Program-made: the position numbers and the translations under genes
Notes under the pieces: generated by a model
Told to the model about the DNA's origin: nothing
Seen by the model: the letters and a program-made list of their open reading frames with translations, nothing else
The model's database searches: none
Part shown: piece by piece, positions 39,870 through 49,259 of the stretch
How the letters are laid out: the number at the start of each line of letters is the position of its first letter
Numbering within the stretch: the stretch's first letter is position 1
Assembly (NCBI RefSeq): GCF_014230315.1
Contig: NZ_JACLAW010000003.1
Span: 296,752 to 360,751, forward strand
Length of the DNA: 64,000 nt
Reading direction: 5' to 3'
Origin: Novosphingobium flavum
GTDB lineage: Bacteria; Pseudomonadota; Alphaproteobacteria; Sphingomonadales; Sphingomonadaceae

Positions 39870-41308
39870 CAATGCTGGAGCGCCTTGTTGATGTCCTCCA
39901 CCATCTTCTTGGCGTCGGCCAGCAGCATCATGGTCTGGTCCATGTAGAACACGTCGTTGTCGACCCCGGAATAACCGACGCCGCCCATCGAGCGCTTGAT
40001 GAACATGATGGTCTTGGCCTTGTCGACGTCGAACACGGGCATGCCGTAGATCGGGCTCGACTTGTCGGTCTTGGCGGCCGGGTTGACCACGTCGTTGGCG
40101 CCGATGACGAAGGCGACGTCGCACTGCGAGAACTCGCCCTGGATGTCTTCCAGTTCGAACACCTCGTCATAGGGGACATTTGCTTCGGCCAGCAGCACGT
40201 TCATGTGGCCGGGCATGCGGCCGGCGACCGGGTGGATGGCGTACTTGACGTTGACGCCTTCCTTCTTGAGCAGGTCCCCCATCTCGCGCAGCACGTGCTG
40301 GGCCTGGGCGACGGCCATGCCGTAGCCCGGGATGATGATGACGTTTTCCGCTTCCTTCATCAGGAAGGCGGCGTCTTCCGCGCTGCCGCGCTTGTAGGGG
40401 CGCTGTTCCTTGGCCTCTCCGCCGCCCGCATCGGGCGCGGCGCCGAAACCGCCGGCGATCACCGAGATGAAGCTGCGGTTCATCGCCTTGCACATGATGT
40501 AGGACAGGATCGCACCCGAGGAGCCGACCAGCGCCCCGGTGATGACCATGGCCGTGTTGTGCAGGGTGAAGCCCATCGCCGCCGCGGCCCAGCCCGAGTA
40601 GGAGTTGAGCATCGAGACGACCACCGGCATGTCCGCGCCGCCGATCGGGATGATCAGCAGGAAGCCGATGATGAACGAGAGCGCGGTGATCGTGGCGATG
40701 ATCCACAGCGCCTCGTCCTGCGTGAAATAGGCGACGAGGCCGAGGATGGCGACCAGCGTGCCGAGGTTGAGCACGTGGCGGCCCGGCAGCATGATCGGCT
40801 TGCCGCCCATGTTGCCGTTAAGCTTGAGGAAGGCGATGACCGAGCCGGAGAACGTGATCGCACCGATGGCGATGCCGAGGCCCATCTCCATCCGGCTGTC
40901 GGGATTGATCCCGCCTTCGAGCAGGAGAATGCCGAAGGCGCCCGGGTTGAAGTAGGCGGCAAGGCCCACCAGCACGGCGGCCATGCCGACGAGGCTGTGG
41001 AAGGCCGCGACCAGCTGCGGCATGGCCGTCATCTGGATCTTGCGGGCCGTGGTGAGGCCGATCACCGCGCCAAGGCCGATGGCAGCGAGGATCTTGACCA
41101 TGGCGCCCGTATCGGGCCCGCCTTCCGCCAGCGTCGGCACATGGGTTGCCAGCGTGGTCAGCACGGCGATGCCCATGCCGATCATGCCGAAGCGGTTGCC
41201 ACGCCGCGAGCTTGCCGGGCTGGACAGGCCGCGCAGGGCGAGGATGAAAAGGACCCCGGAAACGAGGTAGGCGAGCAGGGCCCAGGCGGGCAGCACGGCG
41301 TGTTCCAT
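39869..41308 (-). CDS. pntB: NAD(P) transhydrogenase subunit beta
   Basis: Proton-translocating transhydrogenase beta subunit of 479 residues. The N-terminal two thirds hold about nine membrane segments, and the C-terminal NADP(H)-binding domain has GYGMAVAQAQHVLREM, HPVAGRMPGHMNVLLAEANVPYD and VIGANDVVNPAAKTD. It forms NADPH from NADH using the proton gradient, together with PntAA and PntAB. Preceded by pntAB 13 bases away. Confidence 0.96.
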   Translation of the reverse strand: MEHAVLPAWALLAYLVSGVLFILALRGLSSPASSRRGNRFGMIGMGIAVLTTLATHVPTLAEGGPDTGAMVKILAAIGLGAVIGLTTARKIQMTAMPQLVAAFHSLVGMAAVLVGLAAYFNPGAFGILLLEGGINPDSRMEMGLGIAIGAITFSGSVIAFLKLNGNMGGKPIMLPGRHVLNLGTLVAILGLVAYFTQDEALWIIATITALSFIIGFLLIIPIGGADMPVVVSMLNSYSGWAAAAMGFTLHNTAMVITGALVGSSGAILSYIMCKAMNRSFISVIAGGFGAAPDAGGGEAKEQRPYKRGSAEDAAFLMKEAENVIIIPGYGMAVAQAQHVLREMGDLLKKEGVNVKYAIHPVAGRMPGHMNVLLAEANVPYDEVFELEDIQGEFSQCDVAFVIGANDVVNPAAKTDKSSPIYGMPVFDVDKAKTIMFIKRSMGGVGYSGVDNDVFYMDQTMMLLADAKKMVEDINKALQH

Positions 41309-41321
41309 CAGTCAGCCCCCC

Positions 41322-41606
41322 TCAGCTCTTCTGCTTCTTCTTGTACATGGCCAGCATCCGTGCGGTGACCGCGAAGCCGCCGAAGATGTTGATCGAGGCC
41401 ATGACCACGGCCACGAGGCCGAGCCACGACGAGGCGAGCGATCCGGCCGCCGCCGCGGCGACCAGTGCGCCGACGATGATCACCGAGGAAATCGCGTTGG
41501 TCACCGCCATCAGCGGCGTGTGCAAGGCGGGCGTAACCGACCAGACCACGTAATAGCCCACGAAACAGGCCAGTACGAAGATCGACAGAATGCTTATGAA
41601 GTCCAT
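41322..41606 (-). CDS. pntAB: NAD(P) transhydrogenase subunit alpha part 2
   Basis: A 94-residue membrane subunit with three hydrophobic helices (about 5-25, 32-55 and 60-80). The sequence FVGYYVVWSVTPALHTPLMAVTNAISSVIIVGAL is the hallmark of PntAB in organisms with a split alpha subunit. The catalytic NAD-binding PntAA, usually directly upstream, is absent here: the upstream neighbour is a small oxidase subunit. GGGGGAACA lies before the ATG. Confidence 0.94.
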   Translation of the reverse strand: MDFISILSIFVLACFVGYYVVWSVTPALHTPLMAVTNAISSVIIVGALVAAAAAGSLASSWLGLVAVVMASINIFGGFAVTARMLAMYKKKQKS

Positions 41607-41672
41607 TGTTCCCCCAACACTTCCGGCCCCGCGGCCCGGCCTTCGCGCTCTACCTTAGCTTGCAATCGCGCA

Positions 41673-41707
41673 AAGAAAAGCGCCGGAAGGCACGAAGCCC
41701 CCGGCGC
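41673..41707 (-). terminator. Terminator after the small oxidase subunit gene
   Basis: On the minus strand GCGCCGG (41707-41701) and CCGGCGC (41686-41680) pair across a 14-base loop, followed by TTTTCTT. It lies in the 150-base gap between the 41-residue ORF and pntAB, so pntAB probably has its own promoter. Confidence 0.65.
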
Positions 41708-41756
41708 CGGTCCTTTATCGAAAGCCTGCCCCGCCAGGCGCGGCGGGGCGGGAACT

Positions 41757-41882
41757 TCAGCGGCTGATCAGGTAGACCACCCCGGCCGCGATCAGCGCGA
41801 TCAGCGGCGTGGAATATTTCACCGCGGCGATAAAGCCCGCATAAGTTTCCTTGGCCGCCTTCATGTCGTTAGCCGAAGCCAT
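41757..41882 (-). CDS. aa3-type cytochrome c oxidase subunit IV-like protein
   Basis: A 41-residue single-span membrane protein. A short soluble N-terminus (MASANDMKAAKETYAGFIAA) precedes one hydrophobic helix ending YLISR. This is the size and layout of the bacterial aa3 oxidase subunit IV family, a tiny protein packed against the oxidase core. The ATG is at 41882 and the TGA at 41757-41759. It lies next to transhydrogenase genes, as in other sphingomonads to my knowledge. Confidence 0.82.
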   Translation of the reverse strand: MASANDMKAAKETYAGFIAAVKYSTPLIALIAAGVVYLISR

Positions 41883-41988
41883 GATCTTCGTTCCCCATAT
41901 GCTGAAAGGCCCTGCCGGGCCGTGATCCATGGGCCGGCTCTAAACCGGCATGGGCGCTTGCTCAAGCGCGCAGTTGGCAGGGTGAGGG

Positions 41989-42003
41989 TTAAGCGCCTTT
42001 TTA
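41989..42003 (+). promoter_or_regulatory. CtrA-box-like sequence
   Basis: TTAA-N7-TTTA differs by one base from the CtrA consensus TTAA-N7-TTAA. It starts 62 bases upstream of the NtrC-like regulator gene. A single near-match in this length is weak evidence. Confidence 0.25.
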
Positions 42004-42050
42004 CACTCCGCGCTTATTGATGGTCCCGAACAGGGACAATCGCGAGACCA

Positions 42051-43478
42051 ATGGCCGAGTTCGAAGATCGCCTTCTGATGCTGATCGACGATGAGCCGGC
42101 GCAATGCCGGCTGGTCTCGGCGCTTGCCGCGCGCGAAGGCTGGCGAACGCTGGTCGTGCGCGATGCCGAAACCGCGATTGCCACGCTCGGCACCCGGCAG
42201 GGCATGCTGCTTTCCGCGATCATCCTCGACCAGTGGGTGCCGGGCGACGATGCCTGCGAGCTGATCGCCGAGCTGAAAAGCCGCCGCCCGGCCCTGCCGA
42301 TCCTGATGCTCACCACCAGCGCGAGCCCGCTGCTGGCGGTGGAAGCCATGCGCGCCGGGGCGACCGACTACCTGATCAAGCCGGTCGCGCCCGAGCGGCT
42401 GATGCAGGCCCTGCGCAGCGCCACCACGCGCGAAACCCCGCGCGACGAACTGGCCCCGCTGACCGAGAAAATGCCCTCCGCGCCCGATTTCGAGGCGATG
42501 ATCGGCGCGGCCCCCACCTTCCGCGCCGCCCTTGCCGTGGCCGCCAAGGCCGCGCGCGGCCACACGCCAATGCTGATCGAGGGCGAAAGCGGGACCGGCA
42601 AGGAAATGCTGGTCCGCGCGATCCATGCCGCCAGCCCGCGCGCCAAGCTGCCGATACGGATCGTCAACATCGCCGGGATTCCGGCCAATTCGATCGAATC
42701 GGTGCTGTTCGGTCACGAGAAAGGCGCCTTCCCCGGCGCCTTCGACCGCCAGATCGGCGCCTTGCAGCATTGCGACGGCGGGACGCTGGTGCTCGACGAG
42801 ATCGACCGCATGCCCGAGAGCGTCCAGCAGCGACTGGCCGAATCGATCCAGCGCGGCGACGTGCGCCCGATCGGCGCGCGCCATTCCTTCAAGATCGACC
42901 TGCGCCTGATCGCGGCAAGCAACCTGCCGCTGCGCGACCTCGTGGCGGCCGGGCATTTCCTGCCCGAACTTCACGAGGCGCTGGCCTCGGTGACCGTGGC
43001 CCTGCCCCCGCTGCGCCAGCGCTCGCAGGACATTCCCTCGCTCGCCCGCCATTTCCTTGCCCGGATCGGCGAGCAGCCGGGCCTGCGCCCGCTCGGCATT
43101 ACCGACAGCGCGCTGTCGCTGCTCTCCGCCTATGACTGGCCGGGCAACGTGCGGCAATTGCAGGCCGTGCTGTTCCGCGCCTGCGTGTTCTGCGACGGCG
43201 AAGTCCTGACCGCGGACGATTTCCCGCAGCTCTCCAACCTGCTGGGGGTGGACCAGCCGGTGACCCCCGGCAACCAGGCCGTGCATGGATCGCCCGGCGT
43301 GCTGCTCTACACGCCGGACGGCAACCTGCGCCCGCTGGAAGACATCGAGGCCGACGTGATCCGCCTTGCCATCGGCCACTATCGCGGGCGGATGACCGAA
43401 GTGGCGCGCCGCCTCGGGATCGGGCGGTCAACCCTCTACCGCAAGCTCTCCGACCTCGGGATCGACAGCGCGGCCTGA
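42051..43478 (+). CDS. NtrC-family response regulator with degenerate sigma-54 motifs
   Basis: A 475-residue regulator. The receiver domain (about 8-125) is intact, with Asp13-Asp14, acceptor Asp60, Thr88 and Lys110. The AAA+ domain (about 148-375) keeps Walker A GESGTGKE (178-185) and Walker B LVLDEID. The sigma-54 contact loop, however, is GAFPGA (225-230) instead of GAFTGA, and the segment usually FREDLYYRL is FLPELHEAL, removing both arginine-finger positions. A Fis-type helix-turn-helix ends the protein (MTEVARRLGIGRSTLYRKL). No partner kinase is nearby. It is likely a phosphorylation-controlled DNA binder rather than a sigma-54 activator. Confidence 0.9.
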   Translation: MAEFEDRLLMLIDDEPAQCRLVSALAAREGWRTLVVRDAETAIATLGTRQGMLLSAIILDQWVPGDDACELIAELKSRRPALPILMLTTSASPLLAVEAMRAGATDYLIKPVAPERLMQALRSATTRETPRDELAPLTEKMPSAPDFEAMIGAAPTFRAALAVAAKAARGHTPMLIEGESGTGKEMLVRAIHAASPRAKLPIRIVNIAGIPANSIESVLFGHEKGAFPGAFDRQIGALQHCDGGTLVLDEIDRMPESVQQRLAESIQRGDVRPIGARHSFKIDLRLIAASNLPLRDLVAAGHFLPELHEALASVTVALPPLRQRSQDIPSLARHFLARIGEQPGLRPLGITDSALSLLSAYDWPGNVRQLQAVLFRACVFCDGEVLTADDFPQLSNLLGVDQPVTPGNQAVHGSPGVLLYTPDGNLRPLEDIEADVIRLAIGHYRGRMTEVARRLGIGRSTLYRKLSDLGIDSAA

Positions 43479-43577
43479 GCGCCCCCGCCACGGAGCGCGC
43501 CCATATTTGCGACGAACCGCGCGGAACCCGCCCTTCCCCCGACCGTTTCTCTGTCAGGAGAAATTGGACGGAAAACC

Positions 43578-43760
43578 ATGAGTTTGCATAGCCTCATCGA
43601 ACCGGCGGGAACGCTCCTCACCGGATGGAAGCTGGTCCCCGGCGACAAGCGCAAGTCGGCCGACATCCGCAACAAGGACGAGCCTTCGGCGGTCCCCGAC
43701 GAGGGCGACCGGCCGAGCCCGCCGCACCATCACGACAATATCAGGCAGGCAGCAAGGTAA
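43578..43760 (+). CDS. Small hypothetical protein, His/Pro-rich tail
   Basis: A 60-residue hydrophilic ORF with a conserved-looking N-terminus (MSLHSLIEPAGTLLTGWKLVPGDKR in two parts) and a tail PSPPHHHDNIR. CAGGAG lies 18 bases before the ATG, a little far, with GGAAAA nearer. It overlaps the 3' end of folP on the other strand by 20 bases. Coding status is plausible but unproven. Confidence 0.45.
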   Translation: MSLHSLIEPAGTLLTGWKLVPGDKRKSADIRNKDEPSAVPDEGDRPSPPHHHDNIRQAAR

Positions 43761-44838
43761 AGTCGGTCAGCGCCGCATCGCGCAGGCCGCGCCAGACGCG
43801 CAGGGCCTGGACCGTTTCCGCCACGTCGTGAACCCTCACGATCTGGGCCCCTGCCTCCAGCGCGCGCAGCGCGAGGGTGAGCGAGCCGCCCAGCCGCTTG
43901 TCGGCCGGGGCCTCGTTCGACAGGGCCCCGATCATCCGCTTGCGGCTGGCGCCAAGCAGCAGCGGCTGGCCGAGGGCGTGGAACAGCGGCAGGGCGTTCA
44001 TGAGGGCAAGGTTTTCTGCCAGCGTCTTGCCGAAGCCGATGCCGGGATCGAGCACGATCTTTTCCCGAGCGATGCCCGCCTCAATCGCGGCATCGCGCCG
44101 CGCGGCCAGCCAGTCGAACACCTCGAGCACGACATTGCCATAGCCGGCATCGGCGTGAAGGTCCTCGCCCTCCCCCGGCGCGTGCATCAGAACCACGGGA
44201 ACGCCCGTGTTCGCCGCCAGTTCGGCGCTGCGCGGATCGTGGCGCAGGGCCGAGACATCGTTGAACAGGTGGGCGCCCGCCGCAATGGCTGCCTCCATCA
44301 CGACGGGACGCCGCGTGTCGAGACTGATGGCGGCACCCATGGCCGCCACCCGTTCGACAATCGGGATAACGCGCTTGATCTCTTCGCCTTCCCAGACCGC
44401 GGGGGCGCCGGGGCGGGTCGATTCCCCGCCGATGTCGATGATCGCGGCGCCCGCTTCGAGCATGGCGGCGGCATGGGCCGAGGCCACGTCGGGCCGGTCG
44501 AGGAATTCGCCGCCGTCGGAAAAGCTGTCGGGCGTGACGTTGAGGATGCCCATGACCTGCGGCTGGTCGAGCCGCACGGTGCGCTGGCCGAATTGCAGCG
44601 GGGCGTGGGCGCGGCGCAGGTTGTCCCATTGCTCGCGCGCCTCGGGCGGCAGATCGGGGAGCGCGGCGCGCAATTCGGGGACGGAGAAGCGGCGGCGGGC
44701 GGTGATCCGCCCCCCCTCGCGCTCGACCAGGGCGAAGCGCGAGGCATAGACGAGGCCGCCGGCGAGGCGAACGGCTTCACCCTCTTCCGCCTGCGGGCTG
44801 GCCGTAAGGGCGAGCGGGAAGAGGTAGCAGGCGGTCAT
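43741..44838 (-). CDS. folP: Dihydropteroate synthase, N-terminally extended
   Basis: Condenses para-aminobenzoate with the pterin pyrophosphate in folate synthesis. The TIM-barrel begins near residue 93 with MGILNVTPDSFSDGG, then IIDIGGESTRPGAP, FNDVSALR and VLDPGIGFGKT. The protein has 365 residues, about 80 more than E. coli FolP. The extra N-terminal part (about 1-90, with YASRFALVEREGGRITARRRFSVPELRAAL) has no function known to me. The ATG at 44838 excludes an unlikely upstream extension. A palindromic repeat lies between it and ccrM. Confidence 0.95.
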   Translation of the reverse strand: MTACYLFPLALTASPQAEEGEAVRLAGGLVYASRFALVEREGGRITARRRFSVPELRAALPDLPPEAREQWDNLRRAHAPLQFGQRTVRLDQPQVMGILNVTPDSFSDGGEFLDRPDVASAHAAAMLEAGAAIIDIGGESTRPGAPAVWEGEEIKRVIPIVERVAAMGAAISLDTRRPVVMEAAIAAGAHLFNDVSALRHDPRSAELAANTGVPVVLMHAPGEGEDLHADAGYGNVVLEVFDWLAARRDAAIEAGIAREKIVLDPGIGFGKTLAENLALMNALPLFHALGQPLLLGASRKRMIGALSNEAPADKRLGGSLTLALRALEAGAQIVRVHDVAETVQALRVWRGLRDAALTDFTLLPA

Positions 44839-44852
44839 GGCCGCCTGCACTT

Positions 44853-44935
44853 CGTCATTGCGAGGGCCACAGGCCCGCGGCAATCCAGTGCCCCCTCATG
44901 GGGCCCTGGATTGCTTCGCTGCGCTCGCAAAGACG
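44853..44935. repeat. Palindromic dispersed repeat, second copy
   Basis: Outer arms CGTCATTGCGAG (44853-44864) and CTCGCAAAGACG (44924-44935) pair at 11 of 12 positions. Inner words CGGCAATCCAG and CTGGATTGC pair around CCCTCATGGGG. Shares CGTCATTGCGAG and GGCAATC with the 25201-25294 element. It fills most of the 112-base gap between ccrM and folP. Confidence 0.8.
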
Positions 44936-44950
44936 AGGTATTGCAATGGC

Positions 44951-46300
<1,350 letters not shown>

Positions 46301-46320
46301 GGCCCGTGAAAAAAGTTCGA

Positions 46321-46935
46321 TCAGAACAGTTCGAGCTGGGCCACCGGGGCGAAGGAGCGGCGGTGCAGCGGGGTGGGTCCGTGCGCACGCAGGGCGGCCA
46401 GATGCTCGGGCGTGCCGTAGCCGGCGTTGCGTTCCCAGCCGTAATGCGGGTGATCCAGCGCATGGGCGCGCATGATCCGGTCGCGGTGCTCCTTGGCGAT
46501 GATCGAGGCGGCCGAGATGCAGGGCTGGGTCGCATCGCCGCCCACGATCGGCCGGGCCGGCCAGCGCCATTCCTCACGCCGTCCATGGGGCGTGAGGTTG
46601 CCGTCGACCAGCACCTCGTGCGGATCGGCGCCGAGCTTGGCGCAGAGGGCTTCGACCGCGAGGGTCATGGCCAGCATGGTGGCACCGAAGATGTTGAGCC
46701 GGTCGATCTCCTCGGGCGAGACGACGCCGACCGCCCAGTGGCAGCGGCGCTTGATCCGCTCCTCGAGGATCGCCCGGTCGGATGCCTTGAGCTTCTTGGA
46801 ATCGTCGAGCCCGGCGGGGCGCGGCTTGCACAGGACCACGGCGGCGGCGACCACCGGCCCCGCCAGCGGGCCGCGCCCGGCTTCATCGACCCCTGCAATG
46901 AGGCGGGCATTGGCGATGGCGTCGGTCTGGTGCAT
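46321..46935 (-). CDS. rnhB: Ribonuclease HII
   Basis: Removes ribonucleotides from DNA and RNA from RNA-DNA hybrids; 204 residues. The catalytic start is [24 protein letters not shown] (Asp-Glu pair), with DDSKKL and later [16 protein letters not shown] 46935 is chosen because the family begins close to the GVDEAGRG motif; the upstream open frame overlaps the divergent sugar dehydrogenase gene. Confidence 0.96.
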   Translation of the reverse strand: MHQTDAIANARLIAGVDEAGRGPLAGPVVAAAVVLCKPRPAGLDDSKKLKASDRAILEERIKRRCHWAVGVVSPEEIDRLNIFGATMLAMTLAVEALCAKLGADPHEVLVDGNLTPHGRREEWRWPARPIVGGDATQPCISAASIIAKEHRDRIMRAHALDHPHYGWERNAGYGTPEHLAALRAHGPTPLHRRSFAPVAQLELF

Positions 46936-46945
46936 GTTCGGCGTT

Positions 46946-48082
46946 ATGGCTGGTTTTCGTGAGAGCTTGGTATTGCCGCTGGCGCTGGCGCTGGCAAGTT
47001 GCGGTGCTTCGGCGGCGGGGGATGACGGGACACGCCCCTTCCAGACCACCGAAATGGGCAAGTTCGAGGAACCGTGGGCGCTCGCCTTCCTCCCCGGCGG
47101 CGCCAGCGCGCTGGTGACCGAGAAGGCGGGCACGCTCAAGCTGTGGCGCAAGGGCGCCGGCACCGTGACCGTGAGCGGCGCGCCCAAGGTAGCCTATGGC
47201 GGACAGGGCGGGCTTGGCGACGTGGCGCTGGCGCCGGACTTCGCCGCGAGCGGGACCGTTTACCTCTCATGGGCCGAGCCCGGCCCGAACGGCACGGCCG
47301 GGGCGGCGCTGGGCCGGGCCCGGCTGGTTCAGGGCCCCTCACCCCGCCTGGACGGGCTGACCGTGATCTGGCGGCAGGACCGCAAGGTGACCGGCGAGGG
47401 ACATTTCTCCCACCGCATCGCCTTTTCGCCGGACGGGAAATTCCTGTTCGTTTCCTCGGGCGAGCGGCAGAAATTCACCCCCGCGCAGGACCTTGGCACC
47501 AACCTTGGCAAGGTGGTGCGCCTGCTGCCCGATGGCACGCCCGCGCCCGGCAATCCCTTTGCCGCAAAGGGCGGGGTGAGCGCGCAGATCTGGTCCTATG
47601 GCCACCGCAACGTGCTCGGGCTGAAGTTCGATGCCGCCGGGCGGCTGTGGGACCTCGAGCACGGGCCCCGGGGCGGAGACGAACTCAACCTCGTCAAGCC
47701 CGGGCTCAATTATGGCTGGCCGCTGGTCTCGGACGGCGATCACTATGACGGCCGGGCGATCCCGCGCAACCGCACCCGGCCCGACCTTGCCCAGCCGGCG
47801 ATCACCTGGAACCCGGTGATCGCGCCGGGCGACTTCATCTTCTATCGCGGGGCCATGTTCCCCCGGTGGCAGGGCCATGCCCTGATCGCCGGGCTCGCCA
47901 GCGGGGCCCTGGTCGATGTCGCCATCGAAGGCGACAAGGCGCGCGAGGTGACGCGCCACGACTTTGGCCAGCGCCTGCGCGAAATCGTCGAACACCCGGA
48001 CGGCTCGGTCTGGATACTGGAGGATGGGCCCGGCGGGCGCCTGCTGCGGCTCACGCCCCGAACCCAGCCCACTAATCAGTAA
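46946..48082 (+). CDS. PQQ-dependent sugar dehydrogenase-like lipoprotein
   Basis: A 378-residue six-bladed beta-propeller of the soluble aldose sugar dehydrogenase (Asd/YliI) family. A signal peptide ends in a lipobox-like LASC. The propeller words are [62 protein letters not shown] and [21 protein letters not shown], the usual PQQ and calcium region. It would oxidise aldoses at the outer face of the envelope if PQQ is available. Its start region is divergent from rnhB with almost no gap; the ATG at 46934 is an alternative. Confidence 0.87.
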   Translation: MAGFRESLVLPLALALASCGASAAGDDGTRPFQTTEMGKFEEPWALAFLPGGASALVTEKAGTLKLWRKGAGTVTVSGAPKVAYGGQGGLGDVALAPDFAASGTVYLSWAEPGPNGTAGAALGRARLVQGPSPRLDGLTVIWRQDRKVTGEGHFSHRIAFSPDGKFLFVSSGERQKFTPAQDLGTNLGKVVRLLPDGTPAPGNPFAAKGGVSAQIWSYGHRNVLGLKFDAAGRLWDLEHGPRGGDELNLVKPGLNYGWPLVSDGDHYDGRAIPRNRTRPDLAQPAITWNPVIAPGDFIFYRGAMFPRWQGHALIAGLASGALVDVAIEGDKAREVTRHDFGQRLREIVEHPDGSVWILEDGPGGRLLRLTPRTQPTNQ

Positions 48083-48124
48083 TTCATTGCGCGGGGGGAT
48101 CATTGGCCCTATCCGCGCGCCCTC

Positions 48125-48640
48125 ATGTCCGGCCCCAATCTCATTCCGCTCGACGCGGTCGATCCCGCCATGGTCGAGGAACTGCTCGATCGCGCCTTCG
48201 AGCCGGGCCGCCATACCCGCACCGCCTACAAGATCCGCGAGGGGATGGACTGGCTGCCCGGCCTGTCTTTCGCCGCGCTCGATAACGATGGCCTGCTGGT
48301 CGGCACGATCCAGTGCTGGCCGGTGGCCCTGACCGATCCGAACGGGCGGGCCCATCCGATGATCATGGTCGGCCCCGTGGCCGTGCTGCCCGACCAGCAG
48401 GGCGGCGGCTATGGCAAGGCGCTGATGACCGCTGCGATAGCCGCGCTCGACCCGCGCGCGCCGCTGCCGCAGGTAATGATCGGCGATCCGGAATATTATG
48501 GCCGCTTCTGGGGCTTCTCCGCCGAGCAGACCGGCGGCTGGACCGTGCCCGGCCCTTACGAGAAGCACCGCCTGCTGGTGCGGTGCGACAACCCGGCCGT
48601 CCTGCCCGCCGTGGGCGAACTCGGGCCTTGGCGGCGCTGA
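48125..48640 (+). CDS. GNAT-family N-acetyltransferase (YhbS-like)
   Basis: A 171-residue acetyltransferase. The acetyl-CoA loop is VGPVAVLPDQQGGGYGKALMTAAI, and GDPEYYGRFWGF follows as in YhbS-type members. The N-terminal half carries LLDRAFEPGRHTRTAYKIREG. The acceptor is unknown. The next gene begins 25 bases downstream, and genes 48.1-51.1 kb may form one transcription unit. Confidence 0.86.
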   Translation: MSGPNLIPLDAVDPAMVEELLDRAFEPGRHTRTAYKIREGMDWLPGLSFAALDNDGLLVGTIQCWPVALTDPNGRAHPMIMVGPVAVLPDQQGGGYGKALMTAAIAALDPRAPLPQVMIGDPEYYGRFWGFSAEQTGGWTVPGPYEKHRLLVRCDNPAVLPAVGELGPWRR

Positions 48641-48665
48641 TCCGATCTGGCATCGCGGGCTCGCA

Positions 48666-49259
48666 ATGAGCGCGCTGTTCACCCGTCTGTCCGAACTCCA
48701 CCTCGCGGGCCATGCGCGCGAGGGCGTGGCCATTCATCACGATTCCCGCGTGACCGAGGGGGCAGAACTGCGCCCGGCGGCCGTGCTCGCGGCGGTGACC
48801 GAGCGCGAGCGACCCGGCCTGCTGCTGATTCACCGCCCTTCCACCATGCGCGCCCATCCCGGCCAAGTCGCCCTGCCCGGCGGCAAGATCGATGCCGGGG
48901 AAAGCCCGGTCGATGCCGCGCTGCGCGAGGCTTACGAGGAACTGGGCATCCACGCCGATCAGGTGCGGATCGTGGGTGAGAGCGACGTCTATCGCACCGG
49001 CTCGGGTTACGAGATCACCCCGGTGATCGGCATGATCCCGCCTGACATCGCGCTCGATCCCAACCCGAGCGAGGTGGCCCGCTGGTTCGAGGCTCCGCTC
49101 GACTTCGTGCTCGATCCCGCCAACCACCGCGAACACAGCCGCGAATGGGAAGGGCGGACCGTCAATTACTGGGAGATCACCTGGCAGGAGCACCGGATCT
49201 GGGGGATCACGGCAGGGCTGCTGGTCAACCTCTCCCGGCGGTGGCGCTGGCATGACTGA
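48666..49259 (+). CDS. Nudix hydrolase, CoA pyrophosphatase-like
   Basis: A 197-residue enzyme with a complete Nudix box (GGKIDAGESPVDAALREAYEELGI in two halves). The preceding segment LLLIHRPSTMRAHPGQVALPGG is the UPF0035 signature of CoA pyrophosphatases (NudL/YeaB), which degrade CoA to phosphopantetheine and 3',5'-ADP. The stop overlaps the CCA enzyme ATG by 8 bases. Confidence 0.9.
   Translation: MSALFTRLSELHLAGHAREGVAIHHDSRVTEGAELRPAAVLAAVTERERPGLLLIHRPSTMRAHPGQVALPGGKIDAGESPVDAALREAYEELGIHADQVRIVGESDVYRTGSGYEITPVIGMIPPDIALDPNPSEVARWFEAPLDFVLDPANHREHSREWEGRTVNYWEITWQEHRIWGITAGLLVNLSRRWRWHD

Noticed and set aside
39842..41368. 508-residue open frame opposite pntB
   Set aside because: Shadow of pntB and pntAB, with low-complexity translation.
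41989..42003. CtrA control of the NtrC-like gene as a finding
   Set aside because: A single near-match with one mismatch is too weak; kept only as a low-confidence feature.
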